Shown here piece after piece: positions 27,138-36,656 of a stretch of DNA of 64,000 nucleotides (positions are counted from its first letter, which is position 1; each line of letters begins with the position of its first letter). The stretch lies in NCBI RefSeq assembly GCF_001310085.1, contig NZ_CP012643.1, positions 3,765,501-3,829,500 on the forward strand, given 5' to 3'. The translations under genes were made by a program, and so were the position numbers. The notes below the pieces were generated by a model. The model was given only the letters and a program-made list of their open reading frames with translations, was not told the origin of the DNA and made no database searches. This DNA comes from Rufibacter tibetensis (GTDB taxonomy: Bacteria; Bacteroidota; Bacteroidia; Cytophagales; Hymenobacteraceae).

Positions 27138-28322
27138 TTAGATGGCTGTGTTTCTGTCATTGTCCAGATCAGTCAATCCTCTATGGTCACGGTTTGTACG
27201 GTCACGATCAAGGTCTAAACCAGAGCGATCATTATCCAGGTCTGTGCGGGTAGTGTCAGTGAGGTTATCTACGTCTACTTCGGTAGAGCGTACGGTATCT
27301 CTGATTACCTCATCCCGTTCCTCTACTTCTTTACCTAATGAAACTTCTTCTACCACATGGGCTTCTTTGTTTACCACAGGCACTTCAGCGTGCTCCGTCA
27401 ATTCAATTTCACCTTCTCTGAAGCCAGTGAAATCTGCCTCTGTAGCCGGACGGTTTACTGGCTGGCGCTCTACGCGCACGTGCTCTGAACGAAGGCGTAG
27501 ATGCTCTTCCACCGGACGCTCTACAATCCTGCTGCGCAGACGGGCACCACCAGTTTCGACCTCGCGTTTGCCCACTTGCATGTTTTCCTCAATAATAGGA
27601 ACAGAAGTGGAGTCTGTTAAGTCGTTGCGGGTGGTGTCAGAAGTAGTATTATTAAAATCTGAAGCGGAATCAGAAAGGACAGTGTTGTTTGTGCTACCTG
27701 CATAGGTAGAGTCTGCGCCGCCAGAAAATGTGTCTGGGTCAGAATCGGTGCCAGTAGAGCCTAAACGCAAAGAATCAGAGCCACTGTTGTAAGATTCAGT
27801 ACCTAGTCCAGTGCTGGTTCCTAAGATGGAGGCAGTGCGCCCAGTGGTACCTGTGCTGCTGTCATACGATGAAGCAGTATTCTGCATGAAAGAGCTTCCT
27901 GTGGCAGAATTGCTTCTGTACCCGTATTCAATGGCGCGTTGGTCCACGTCAACTGACCCGTATTGGTCCAGAATGATGGCTGCTCTACGTGCTTCTTCAT
28001 CTGTTTGGGCGTGCACGGTTACAATGCAATCAGAGTGACTGGCTACATTAGAATATGTAGTAGCACTGTCATCATCGTCACTGAACAAGGACCGGAAGAA
28101 GCCCATAATGCCCCCGTTGTCGTTGGAAGAGGAAAAACTGCTGCTGTAAGTTGAATCAGAAGTAGAAGAACCGCCTCCGAAAGAGGAACTGGAACTGCTG
28201 GAAGAGGAGCTTGCGCTGGAAACATCTATGTTAGAGTCACTGAGACCAATGTTTTTTAATTCCTGTACAGCTTGCTGTGCTTCTGATGAACTGTCGAAAA
28301 TACCTATTACTGTTTGAGCCAT
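27138..28322 (-). CDS. DUF2382 stress protein with general-stress N-domain
   Basis: A 394-residue protein. Residues 1-35 begin MAQTVIGIFDSSSEAQQAVQ, an N-terminal module also found in general stress proteins. A Ser-rich low-complexity run of about 25 residues follows, then a second part of the module (DCIVTVHAQTDEEARRAAII). A long Ser/Thr/Asp linker leads to the DUF2382 (YsnF/AvaK) domain at about 245-345: VPIIEENMQVGKREVETGG, RLRSRIVERPVEEHLRLR and VNKEAHVVEEVSLGKEV. The tail is rich in Asp and Arg. DUF2382 proteins are linked to stress in cyanobacteria and Bacillus; the biochemical role is unknown. Two paralogues follow on the same strand. Confidence 0.85.
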   Translation of the reverse strand: MAQTVIGIFDSSSEAQQAVQELKNIGLSDSNIDVSSASSSSSSSSSSFGGGSSTSDSTYSSSFSSSNDNGGIMGFFRSLFSDDDDSATTYSNVASHSDCIVTVHAQTDEEARRAAIILDQYGSVDVDQRAIEYGYRSNSATGSSFMQNTASSYDSSTGTTGRTASILGTSTGLGTESYNSGSDSLRLGSTGTDSDPDTFSGGADSTYAGSTNNTVLSDSASDFNNTTSDTTRNDLTDSTSVPIIEENMQVGKREVETGGARLRSRIVERPVEEHLRLRSEHVRVERQPVNRPATEADFTGFREGEIELTEHAEVPVVNKEAHVVEEVSLGKEVEERDEVIRDTVRSTEVDVDNLTDTTRTDLDNDRSGLDLDRDRTNRDHRGLTDLDNDRNTAI

Positions 28323-28379
28323 AGTTTTATTGGTAAGAAAAGTAGGGGTTAAAAATTATATGAAATTGAGTGTTCTGGG

Positions 28380-28853
28380 CTATGAACCGCTGTTGCCTGT
28401 CTGGTCAGAGGGGATGCGTTCTATCCTGATCTCCTCTTTGCGCAAGCTTATTTGTTGGACATCATTTGTTTGCACCTTGTTTTTTGTAATGTGCAGTTCT
28501 TCTATCACCATCAGCCGTTTTTCTACCACCATCACTTCCTGTACAATAGGAATGATCATGGTATCTCCTTCGTATCTGATGGGTGGCGGTGGAGAGTCAA
28601 CGTATTGATTTACAGGTACGTGCTGGATGTCGTGTTCCTCCTGGATCAAAGGAATGTTCAAGGGTACTTCCTGTTCAGTGATGACTTTCGTAATCCGGAC
28701 ACTTCCAGTTTCCACTACTCTTTTATCCAGGTGCACACGTTCCTCAATCACCGGAATGGTCAAGTGCTCCTGCTGGTCTTGATTTGCTGAGCCCGTAGAA
28801 GTGGAATTCCTTCCTCTGTATGGTTCATTTTCCTGATTTGATATCTGATCCAT
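28380..28853 (-). CDS. Small DUF2382 protein
   Basis: A 157-residue protein made almost only of DUF2382-type repeats: LTIPVIEERVHLDKRVVETG and VRITKVITEQEVPLNIPLIQ, then a second shorter half, TMIIPIVQEVMVVEKRLMV. It has no signal peptide or linker. It lies between two longer paralogues and starts 57 bp upstream of the gene at 27138-28322, so they may share a transcript. Confidence 0.82.
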   Translation of the reverse strand: MDQISNQENEPYRGRNSTSTGSANQDQQEHLTIPVIEERVHLDKRVVETGSVRITKVITEQEVPLNIPLIQEEHDIQHVPVNQYVDSPPPPIRYEGDTMIIPIVQEVMVVEKRLMVIEELHITKNKVQTNDVQQISLRKEEIRIERIPSDQTGNSGS

Positions 28854-29376
28854 TTGTTTTCTCTCTTTGGATAGCTAAACGGGCTACTTAGGGGGAGGTT
28901 GTCATTTTGAATGTTAAATTTTTGTATTTAAATAATTTGAATGATCTCAATAAAGGGTTGTAAAAACAAGTTTTTGCAAATTTTGTTTTAAACAATAGCT
29001 TAGAAATTAATGTTTTAAAATAAATTAGAGGGTGTTTTGTTAATTCTAATATCTAGCTATATAAATATTAAAATTTTAAGGATAGGTTACTTGTCGTTAG
29101 TTGTTATAGAAGTTTATTTTTTGAATTTATAGGAGAGACGCAAAGGAAGGTGAAACTAAGTGGCCAGGTATGATTCAAAGCGCTATGTTGTAAAAGTGAA
29201 AGTGCAAAAAGGTTGCTTAAACCTCAGTACAATGCTTGCCTCCTATACAAAGGATAGTAAAAGGGTACCTATAAAGCTTTGCTAAATGAAAAAATGCAAA
29301 TTTTAAACATTACCCTAATCTATCTAAATGGAGGCTTTATTAGACTTATGTGTAGATACTCCTTAAATACCTTCTT
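28854..29376. other. A/T-rich intergenic region
   Basis: About 520 bp of strongly A/T-rich DNA between DUF2382 genes. I see no gene, RNA or repeat. Promoters for 28380-28853 must lie here. Confidence 0.5.
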
Positions 29377-29426
29377 CCCATAAAGAGAAAGCCTGCTGTA
29401 TTCACGGCAGGCTTTCTCTTTATGGG
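29377..29426. terminator. Bidirectional terminator
   Basis: CCCATAAAGAGAAAGCCTGC and GCAGGCTTTCTCTTTATGGG form a perfect 20-bp stem around a 10-nt loop, just past the stop of the PRC-barrel gene on the minus strand. Confidence 0.85.
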
Positions 29427-29437
29427 TAAAGTGTACT

Positions 29438-30703
29438 TCAAAAATTTGTAGAACTAGCCTGGTTGTTATACCGGTCATCAACTCTTAGGTCCTCTATATC
29501 AATTTCAGTTTTCCTGACAATTTCATGAATGGTTTCTTCATGAACTTCCACATCTTTGCCAATGGTGATTTCCTCCACCACATGTGCTTCTTTAGAAATT
29601 GAAGTTACTTCAGCATATTCCTTCAATTCAATAGTGCCTTCCTGAAAACTGGCGAAGTTCGACTGATCAGCAGGCCGGTCAATGGGCGCTCGTTCAATCT
29701 GGATCCGTTCTTCACGCAGGCGCCTGTTTTCCTCTATTGGGCGTTCCACAATGTGGCTGTGCAGACGAGCGTCTCCGGTTTCCATTTCAGACTTGTTATT
29801 GTTTACCCGTTCTTCAATGACAGAGATAGAGGGGCGATCAGGTGAAGCTGTTCTGTGCTGATTAGGGAAGGGTTGTACTGGATTATTTTTTTCTAACTGT
29901 ATGTTCAGGCCAGAATTGTGGCGGGAATTAAGTATATGGGCAGCCCGGTTGGCCTCCTCCGGGGAGAAAGCATGTACTACCACCAACCCATTGCTGTACT
30001 GCATTTTCTCTTTGTATTGGTCTGCTTCTTCTGAATCGCTGAAAATTGAATGGAAATAACGCTCAAAATTAGCTGATGTGAAACCTCCCAAAGAGCCGTC
30101 TGTGTGGCGAATGGCTGTCTCTATATCTTCCTTAGAAAACCCTGCGTTGATGAGTTCTTGTGTTACCCGGTTTACGCTGGCTGAGTCAGGATACAGGCCA
30201 ATCACGTTCTTAGCCCTTCGGTTCCGGTACAGGTTGCTGTGGTTAAAGTGTTCCTGGTTATAGTGTATTGATTGCTGGGGCTTTTCTTCAAAGGAGGGAG
30301 TTCTTTCCTGGTCATAATTGGGTGAAAATATCCGTTGCACCTGAGCCTCAATCTCATTGGTCAAGGTGCCGCTTTTATAAGCAGGAAGGGCCTGAAGTTG
30401 AAAGGTAGAAATCTTAGGTACGGTAATTACATCTTCTGCTTCATGTAGTTCAGCCAACCCAACAGGAAGGAGCACATCACGCGGCTCTAAGTTCAGACCA
30501 TTGCCTTCAAGGGCTACTACCAGGTACCTGACTTTGCGTGCTTCAGGGTCACATAATAATTCCCACACTTTTCCCAGCCTATTCCCCCCGAAATCACGAA
30601 CAATCCAGCCACGAATGTCTTGCTCACCTTTGGCTACTTCATACTTGCTATGGCCAAGTTCCTGCAAATGGTAGGTTGAAGTTTTGCTCTCTTTCTTTTC
30701 CAT
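29438..30703 (-). CDS. PRC-barrel and DUF2382 domain stress protein
   Basis: A 421-residue protein with three parts. Residues about 20-105 are a PRC-barrel (DIRGWIVRDFGGNRLGKVWE, VRYLVVALEGN). Residues about 168-260 are the general-stress-like module (VIGLYPDSASVNRVTQEL, GLVVVHAFSPEEANRAAHIL). Residues about 290-400 are DUF2382 (ISVIEERVNNNKSEMETGD, LHSHIVERPIEENRRL, VEEITIGKDVEVHEET). PRC plus DUF2382 is a known pairing in Deinococcus and Cytophagales. It has no membrane helix. Its exact role is unknown; desiccation or osmotic stress is the usual guess. Confidence 0.87.
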   Translation of the reverse strand: MEKKESKTSTYHLQELGHSKYEVAKGEQDIRGWIVRDFGGNRLGKVWELLCDPEARKVRYLVVALEGNGLNLEPRDVLLPVGLAELHEAEDVITVPKISTFQLQALPAYKSGTLTNEIEAQVQRIFSPNYDQERTPSFEEKPQQSIHYNQEHFNHSNLYRNRRAKNVIGLYPDSASVNRVTQELINAGFSKEDIETAIRHTDGSLGGFTSANFERYFHSIFSDSEEADQYKEKMQYSNGLVVVHAFSPEEANRAAHILNSRHNSGLNIQLEKNNPVQPFPNQHRTASPDRPSISVIEERVNNNKSEMETGDARLHSHIVERPIEENRRLREERIQIERAPIDRPADQSNFASFQEGTIELKEYAEVTSISKEAHVVEEITIGKDVEVHEETIHEIVRKTEIDIEDLRVDDRYNNQASSTNF

Positions 30704-31227
30704 TACTGTAGGTAATTGGGTGTTTGACTTTCTAGTCTGCTTTAGGAGTGGCTGGTAGTGATGGTTTAGCTTCCAGAAAAATATCGTACCTAAAGTTTAC
30801 GAGTGTGCAGGAGAGTAGTTGAAGCTTATTTTTAAAATATTTTTTAATAGGTAAAATTTATACTTTAGTTCTTTTTGCTTCGATGTTGTGATTTTTCTAT
30901 AAAGCCCAATCCAATTACCCGGTTTATATTAATTATTTATAATTTATATTAGTTTGTTTATATATAATAACATAGTAGTAAGATATTTTGTTTGATTGTA
31001 ATTAATTGAAGGGTAGATTAAATGCTTCAGGAAATTAATTGAAGGCAGGTTTTCACAAAAGGCTCTCAAAATCTGGCTTCAAATAATACCAGGCATGCTT
31101 TAGATTAGCCCCTGAAAGAGGGTGTGGTTAATACTGTAATTGCTTGATTACTACATGTTTTGGCTTTTATATTGAATTATAATTCTTAAATTAGGTTAGT
31201 CCTAGTAAGCCTAATCAATAGAATTGT
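30704..31227. other. A/T-rich intergenic region
   Basis: About 520 bp, very A/T-rich, between divergent genes. No structure or gene recognised. Confidence 0.5.
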
Positions 31228-31437
31228 ATGAAGAAAAAGATACCCCTGGAGACCGTGCTTTACATCATTCAGAAGGCCGACTTAGTAGCTTGTTCAGACG
31301 CCGTAGATTTCATCAATAGCCTAGACTTTTACCAATACACCCAGGATGAGTTGAAAAACATCAGTGATACCTTGGGGGAGCGACTCACCACGCTTATCCG
31401 CCTGGAACTACGTCCGGGTACAAGAGCGCAAAGCTAG
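31228..31437 (+). CDS. Small hypothetical protein (69 aa)
   Basis: Starts MKKKIPLETVLYIIQKADLV and reads as two amphipathic helices (SDAVDFINSLDFYQYTQDE, LKNISDTLGERLTTLIRLE), with no signal peptide, no Cys motif and no known domain. Composition is normal for coding sequence. It stands alone with a long perfect hairpin downstream. Function unknown. Confidence 0.55.
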   Translation: MKKKIPLETVLYIIQKADLVACSDAVDFINSLDFYQYTQDELKNISDTLGERLTTLIRLELRPGTRAQS

Positions 31438-31799
31438 TCTATCAACCTCGTTTTAGAACAGTTTTAACAGAAAAACCTTCCAAATAGCTTTTTGCCCAAA
31501 CTTTACTTCTTAAAGAAGTAGGCACCCTGAAGGTGGTTTACTAAGCCTTTGTACTGCTTAATTTAAGAAGTACAAAGGCTTAGTAAACCACCATTCATTT
31601 ATGGGAGTGTAAATGATGGAGGGCTTCTATGTGCTTTACCTTGCTTTCCTGAAAATAACGTTTATAAAAACACTTTCTAAGAAAAGAACTTCAGTAGTTA
31701 AGGGGTGTACAGGAACAAACAAAACATGGTCTCGTACAAAAATGGAATACAGGCTGTGAGGTAGCAGCTTCGTTTGTTTCATTTAAACCTTAAACTATC
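31438..31799. other. Intergenic region holding a long hairpin
   Basis: About 360 bp without a gene. The only clear structure is the long hairpin at 31532-31592, listed separately. Confidence 0.5.
31532..31592. terminator. Long perfect hairpin, probable terminator
   Basis: Arms of about 24 bp (31532-31555 with 31569-31592) are perfectly complementary around a 13-nt loop. It lies 95 bp after the 69-residue gene. There is no classic T run after it on either strand, so it may be something other than a simple terminator. Confidence 0.55.
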
Positions 31800-32210
31800 A
31801 TGTGGCAACCAATCACCCGGCAAATGCATGGCATTGCAGAAGTCGCTTACATTCCAGCCGTGGCTATGATGCCAGAAACCGCTGGCTTCACTGAAGAAGA
31901 AACTGCAACCACTTTGTGCCGCGCCATTGCTGGTAACGCTTTGGTGTCTGCCTTGGTCACTAAAGCTGAATGGGGCGCTGTACAGGTAATGCCGTACAAG
32001 TTGCACCTGGGCATAGACTTTGCCACCAGCGCGTTCGCCCTGGCTGCACCCTGGCTGTTCGGGTTTTCTAATAACGAAAAAGCCCGCAATGCCTTTGTAG
32101 GCATGGGAGTAACCGGCTTATTGGTAGGGCTTTTGTCCAGACCAGAAGAAATGGACCCAGCCAAGGTGAGAACCTTAAAAAGAAGGGCTGATGCTCTTCC
32201 TGCATTGTAA
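31800..32210 (+). CDS. SPW-repeat-like small membrane protein
   Basis: A 136-residue protein. The mid part has two hydrophobic stretches (LHLGIDFATSAFALAAPWLF and FVGMGVTGLLVGLL), separated by GFSNNEKARN, similar to SPW-repeat membrane proteins of unknown function. The last segment, SRPEEMDPAKVRTLKR, is charged and probably cytoplasmic. Family assignment rests on pattern only. It stands with other small stress/envelope genes. Confidence 0.65.
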   Translation: MWQPITRQMHGIAEVAYIPAVAMMPETAGFTEEETATTLCRAIAGNALVSALVTKAEWGAVQVMPYKLHLGIDFATSAFALAAPWLFGFSNNEKARNAFVGMGVTGLLVGLLSRPEEMDPAKVRTLKRRADALPAL

Positions 32211-32433
32211 CTACCTATAGAATTCCATTGAAATACCCACCTCTTGTTTATGGCCTCTTTCCTCAAAACAAAGCCAAAAACAGGAGGTGGTCTTTTTATG
32301 CCTTGATTTCAGTAGGAAACGTTTTGCCTTTGTAGTTGAAACTACAACCTTTTATAAATTATAAGGAAGTGCCTCTAAAACAACTTCTTAGACTTACCCG
32401 TACGTAATAGTACCATAAACCACACATAAAACT

Positions 32434-32712
32434 ATGAAAAAATCTTTCTATACCACCTTTGCCTCTACTGTTCTCCTGATGGTTTTCCCCTTTATGATGG
32501 GCTGCTCTGTTCTTTCAGGGAGCGGCTATTCCAATGACCCAATTGTAGCGGAACAGCAACGTAGAATAGAATCTCTTGAAGCTGAAGTTGATAGGGCTGA
32601 GCAAGAAAAAAAAGACGCGGAACAGCGTGAGAAAGCAGCTAAAAGCAAGCTAAAAGCTGCAAAAGATGAACTGAAAGTGCTTAAAACAGAAGCAGAAAGA
32701 AGAAGCTCCTAA
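32434..32712 (+). CDS. Small lipoprotein with coiled coil
   Basis: A 92-residue protein with a lipoprotein signal (TVLLMVFPFMMGCSVLSG, lipobox Cys24). It continues as an uninterrupted Glu/Lys/Ala-rich coiled coil (IESLEAEVDRAEQEKKDAEQ and onward) to the C-terminus. The layout is like small murein-type or scaffold lipoproteins, but no family is recognised. Confidence 0.72.
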   Translation: MKKSFYTTFASTVLLMVFPFMMGCSVLSGSGYSNDPIVAEQQRRIESLEAEVDRAEQEKKDAEQREKAAKSKLKAAKDELKVLKTEAERRSS

Positions 32713-32820
32713 GTGATATACTAAGTACACTAGTTGTAATCACCTAGTCAAGGAAATGTCTTTAGTTTAGAACCTGATTTTATAAAAAGGCTCTAAAACA
32801 AAATTGAAACATTGAAGCAC

Positions 32821-32873
32821 AAGCAAATTCTGGAAAAGCAGGCAAATCTTTGCAGCTTTTCCAGAATTTGCTT
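32821..32873 (+). terminator. Terminator after the coiled-coil lipoprotein
   Basis: AAGCAAATTCTGGAAAAGC and GCTTTTCCAGAATTTGCTT form a perfect 19-bp stem with a loop of about 15 nt, followed by TTGCTTTTT. Confidence 0.82.
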
Positions 32874-33003
32874 TTGCTTTTTACACCTTTCCCATTCCCT
32901 CTTCCTTATCTTCGCCGGAACAGCACCGTAAATAGGCCGTAAACTTTATTTTTATTGAAGTAGGCATTAAGGCTGAGCAAACATAAAGCAGCTCACGGAG
33001 GCC

Positions 33004-34368
33004 ATGGTGTATCAAATGCTTGAGAAGAAATCTATGGCAAAATATGCTAGAATAAAAAATACCGGAAAACCTAAAGTGGTCATCATAGGCGGAGGGTTTG
33101 CTGGTTTGGAGCTGGCCAAATCGTTGAAAAAGGCAGACGTGCAAGTCATCTTGATTGACAAACAAAACTACCACACGTTTCAGCCGCTCATGTACCAGGT
33201 GGCTACTGCCGCCATTGAAGCAGATTCCATCATCCATCCGTTCCGGAAAGTCTTTGACAAACAGGAAAACTTCTTTTTCCGGCTGGCCGAGGTGCAGCAT
33301 ATTGATACCGCTCAAAAATTGGTTGAGACATCCATTGGGCTAATCCGGTATGATTACCTGGTTATTGCCACAGGCGCTACTACTAACTATTTCGGGGATA
33401 AGCTCATGGAGGAGAACGCCATTGCTATGAAAAGTGTAGAAGATGCCATTAACCTCCGGAACACCATTCTGAGCAACTTTGAAAACGCCCTTCAATTGGA
33501 TGACGAAGAGCAGATGAACAGCCTCATGGACTACGTGATTGTGGGCGGCGGACCTACCGGGGTTGAATTGGCAGGGGCATTAAGCGAATTGCGCAAACAT
33601 GTATTCCCTAAAGATTATCCAGAGCTGGATTTCCAATCCATGGACATCCACCTGATCCAGAGTGGTGGCGAACTCCTGAAAGGTATGTCAAAAGAGGCGT
33701 CGGTGAAGTCACTGCAGTTTCTGGAGGAAATGGGTGTGAAGGTTTGGTTGAACCGGCGCGTTAAGTCTTACGACGGATACACAGTGACGCTGGATAACGG
33801 GGAAACCCTTATAACCCGAACCCTTATCTGGGCTGCTGGAGTAACTGGTAATCCCATTGATGGCCTCAAACCCGAAAGTATCCTGAAAGGCAACCGGGTA
33901 CAGGTAGACGTGTACAACCGTGTGGTTGGCTATGAGAACGTGTTCGCCATTGGTGACATTGCGGCCATGGTTACTACTGAAAACCCCCAAGGGCACCCCA
34001 TGTTAGCACAGCCTGCTTTGCAGCAAGGAACCCTGTTGGGCAAAAACCTGGTGCGTTTGTTTTCTGGTGAGCCTATGCAGCCTTTCGTGTACAAAGACCA
34101 AGGCAGCATGGCTACCATTGGTAAAAACAAGGCAGTCGCAGATTTAAAACTTTTCAATAGAGAAATAAAGTCCCAAGGCTTTTTTGCCTGGCTCATCTGG
34201 ATGTTCATCCATTTGATTTCCTTGGTGAGTTTTAGGGACAGGTTGGTGGTAATGCTGAACTGGGGCTGGAACTACTTCACCTATAACTCAGGCAACCGCC
34301 TTATTGTAGGGCACAAGCAGGAGAACATCCCTATCACTGAAACCATTACCCATAAAACTGTCATCTAA
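33004..34368 (+). CDS. NAD(P)/FAD-dependent oxidoreductase, NDH-2 type
   Basis: Likely a non-proton-pumping NADH:quinone dehydrogenase at the inner face of the cytoplasmic membrane. The N-terminal dinucleotide fold VVIIGGGFAGLELAKSL binds FAD and a second, YVIVGGGPTGVELAGAL, binds NAD(P)H. VFAIGDIAAM is the conserved C-terminal FAD contact. The C-terminal segment (FFAWLIWMFIHLISLVSFRD) is hydrophobic and probably anchors it. It is 454 residues from the first ATG; starts at 33016 and 33034 (MAKYARIKN) are equally plausible. Confidence 0.92.
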   Translation: MVYQMLEKKSMAKYARIKNTGKPKVVIIGGGFAGLELAKSLKKADVQVILIDKQNYHTFQPLMYQVATAAIEADSIIHPFRKVFDKQENFFFRLAEVQHIDTAQKLVETSIGLIRYDYLVIATGATTNYFGDKLMEENAIAMKSVEDAINLRNTILSNFENALQLDDEEQMNSLMDYVIVGGGPTGVELAGALSELRKHVFPKDYPELDFQSMDIHLIQSGGELLKGMSKEASVKSLQFLEEMGVKVWLNRRVKSYDGYTVTLDNGETLITRTLIWAAGVTGNPIDGLKPESILKGNRVQVDVYNRVVGYENVFAIGDIAAMVTTENPQGHPMLAQPALQQGTLLGKNLVRLFSGEPMQPFVYKDQGSMATIGKNKAVADLKLFNREIKSQGFFAWLIWMFIHLISLVSFRDRLVVMLNWGWNYFTYNSGNRLIVGHKQENIPITETITHKTVI

Positions 34369-34841
34369 GTGCAGGGTAAGTTCAGAAGCCTTAAGTAGTC
34401 AGAAAACTTAGTTGGTATCATGCTAAATCAAAAGAGAGAAGAATCTTCATCTCGCTACACCATAGTTTCCTTCAGGTAAAGTTGATTCTTAAAAACTTTT
34501 ACACTTAGATTAGTATACCCCTTAAATAGAAAGCAGATCCTTATAATGGAACCTGCTTTTTTATTTTCTAGGTCTGCGGTGATTCGCCTGCCCTTATGTG
34601 TTTTCCCTTCATTCATTTTCTTGTTACACCTCTTTGATTCTAAAAAAACTTATACCAGGCTAAAGTGCTTCGTGATTGCTGGTTTTGGAGCTGTTTTAGA
34701 AAAAGCTGCTTCAAACGCTTCTGCAGATCCTTTCTTCTTGGGTTATCATCGATTTTAGCTGAAAATACCTACTTTTTATCTAGACCTATTGAAAATCAAT
34801 ACGTTATAAATAGAAGTATTGTTTAACTAAAAATTGAAATC
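34369..34841. other. Intergenic region
   Basis: About 470 bp. A 70-codon frame at 34546 begins inside a terminator-like hairpin and has no known domain, so it is not called. No other feature seen. Confidence 0.5.
34531..34562 (+). terminator. Terminator after the NDH-2 gene
   Basis: AAGCAG and CTGCTT with an inner TCC/GGA pair form an imperfect stem followed by TTTTTTATTTT. Confidence 0.6.
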
Positions 34842-35441
34842 ATGAAAAAACTTTTACTCACGTTCACTTTGTTGCTTGTGGCAGTCTTCAATTTAACTGC
34901 CCAAACCATCACCCCTCCGCAAAGTACCGCGCCTGTTCAGGAGACAGCTATAAGACAAGGAAACTGGATGATTGGGGCTGGTATTGGTTCTATTGGTCAT
35001 AATTTTAAATCTGAAACGTTCTCATTAGAGATTGAGCCAAGAGCTGGATTTTTTATCAGTGACAATGCCGTTATTGGAACCCAGGTACAGCTGGGTTTAG
35101 AGGCCTATGATGGAGGAGAGTTATTCCGCTACGGGCTCACCCCATTTGTAAGGTACTTCTTCCCCGAAGGTGCAGCTCCTACCCACCGCTGGTTTGGTGA
35201 AGCTTTAGTAGGTTTTGCCGGAAGCAATCAGGAAGACTCTGATGGCGATAGGTTGTTATCAACGGTATATGGAGTGCGGGCCGGATACGCCCACTTTGTA
35301 GCCACTAACGTTTCTTTAGAGGGAACACTGAATTTGGTACGGAGCCACGCTAACATTGATGTGGGCTCTGGCACCTCCGGTTCTACTGGTCTTTCATTGG
35401 GAGTAGCCTTCCAGATTTACCTTCCTTCAAGAGGCAGGTAG
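34842..35441 (+). CDS. Outer-membrane beta-barrel protein
   Basis: A 199-residue protein with a signal peptide ending near NLTAQ. Alternating hydrophobic strands follow (WMIGAGIGSIGHNF, IEPRAGFFISDNAVIGTQVQ, RYGLTPFVRYFFP) and a terminal strand SLGVAFQIYLPS. This is typical of small 8-strand outer-membrane barrels in Bacteroidota. No specific function is readable. Confidence 0.8.
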   Translation: MKKLLLTFTLLLVAVFNLTAQTITPPQSTAPVQETAIRQGNWMIGAGIGSIGHNFKSETFSLEIEPRAGFFISDNAVIGTQVQLGLEAYDGGELFRYGLTPFVRYFFPEGAAPTHRWFGEALVGFAGSNQEDSDGDRLLSTVYGVRAGYAHFVATNVSLEGTLNLVRSHANIDVGSGTSGSTGLSLGVAFQIYLPSRGR

Positions 35442-35768
35442 GGGATAGCCATTTGCTCGAAAAGAAGCTAATTAATTCAGTAACTCTTGCCTTGGCTTTT
35501 AACGCCCAATTGTCAGAAGCAAGATATGTCTTGCACACACCTTTGATTTAAGTGGGTGCTTTTTCTTGCAAAGGTTTGATATACCAGATAAAACAAAGAA
35601 GGCTGCTTTGAAGGTGTTTTCTGTAAAACGACCTTAAAGCAGCCTTTTTATGCTCGTGGTTTTAAGTTGAAGAGTGCTGTTATGGTGAGCAGAAGACAAC
35701 CACCCAATTTGAATTTCCTCTTACCAAAGTTCTTGTACAGCGTAAAGCTTAAGAAAAAAGGAGACTAT
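35442..35768. other. Intergenic region
   Basis: About 330 bp without a gene other than the terminator at 35599-35646. The downstream frame stays open to 35667, but the ribosome-binding site supports a start at 35769. Confidence 0.5.
35599..35646 (+). terminator. Rho-independent terminator
   Basis: AAGGCTGCTTTGAAGGT and ACCTTAAAGCAGCCTT form a long stem with one mismatch and a short loop, followed by TTTATG. It is about 160 bp after the barrel gene. Confidence 0.7.
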
Positions 35769-36656
35769 ATGAAGCAGGAACTAACAGTTGATCAGGTACT
35801 GGAAAATCATAAAAGCAACGGCACGTTTCTGGAAGTAGAAGGGGTAAGAGCTTTCGCCCTGGACCAAGGCAGTGGAGAGGCGGTATTCTGTGTGCATGGG
35901 GTGCCTACCTCTTCTTTTTTATACCGCAAAGTCATAGCAGAACTAGCGCACCAAGGCTTTAGAGGTATCTGTGTTGATTTGCCGGGGCTAGGTTTATCTG
36001 ATCGGCCTAAAGAGTTTGAATATTCGTTTCCTAATTTCGCTCGTTTCCTGGCCAAGGCGGCAGAAAAGCTGGGGTTAGAGAAATACCATCTGGTGGTACA
36101 TGACATTGGAGGCCCTATTGGGTTTGCACTGGCTGCTCAAAACCCAGATTCTATTTTGTCCTTAACCATTCTTAATACGTGGATTGATGTGGTGAGCTTC
36201 GAGAAACCCTTGCCCATGCGTCCCTTTGAAAAGCCACTGTTGGGAGAGGCGCAACTGGCTACTGTGCAACATACCACCTGGTACCTTCTGTTTTCAAACT
36301 TAGCTGTTTCAGACACCGAGGGAATCCCTAAGGAGGAGGCCTATGCGTACGTAGATCTGCTTAAACGCGAGGACAATGGTGCTGCTTTCCTAAAGATCAT
36401 GCGCAATTTTGATCATCGGGAAGAGTTTAGGCAGCTTTGTTTGAAGGCAGTGCAAAACGTTCCTTATCCTATTCAAGCAATCTGGGGAGGGGAAGACCCG
36501 GCGCTTACGTATGAACGCTATGGAAAGGAAATAGAAAGATTAGCCCGCCCAAGTCAAATGCATTTGGTAAAAGGAAAGCACTTGCTGCAGGAGGATCAGT
36601 GGAAAGAAATTGCTGACAAAGTAGTCCAACAGGCTGAACTTAATAGGAACAGATAA
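35769..36656 (+). CDS. Alpha/beta hydrolase, haloalkane-dehalogenase-like
   Basis: Soluble 295-residue hydrolase. FCVHGVPTSSFLYRK is the oxyanion-hole region, and HLVVHDIGGPIGFALA places Asp at the nucleophile position, as in haloalkane dehalogenases and epoxide hydrolases rather than Ser. AIWGGEDPAL has the acid and MHLVKGKHLLQED the His. Dehalogenases also need Trp or Asn halide ligands, which I cannot assign. The start follows AAAAGGAGACT, a good ribosome-binding site. Substrate unknown. Confidence 0.83.
   Translation: MKQELTVDQVLENHKSNGTFLEVEGVRAFALDQGSGEAVFCVHGVPTSSFLYRKVIAELAHQGFRGICVDLPGLGLSDRPKEFEYSFPNFARFLAKAAEKLGLEKYHLVVHDIGGPIGFALAAQNPDSILSLTILNTWIDVVSFEKPLPMRPFEKPLLGEAQLATVQHTTWYLLFSNLAVSDTEGIPKEEAYAYVDLLKREDNGAAFLKIMRNFDHREEFRQLCLKAVQNVPYPIQAIWGGEDPALTYERYGKEIERLARPSQMHLVKGKHLLQEDQWKEIADKVVQQAELNRNR

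Noticed and set aside
34546-34758. 70-codon frame after the NDH-2 gene
   Set aside because: Its start lies within the terminator hairpin, and no family or ribosome-binding site is seen.
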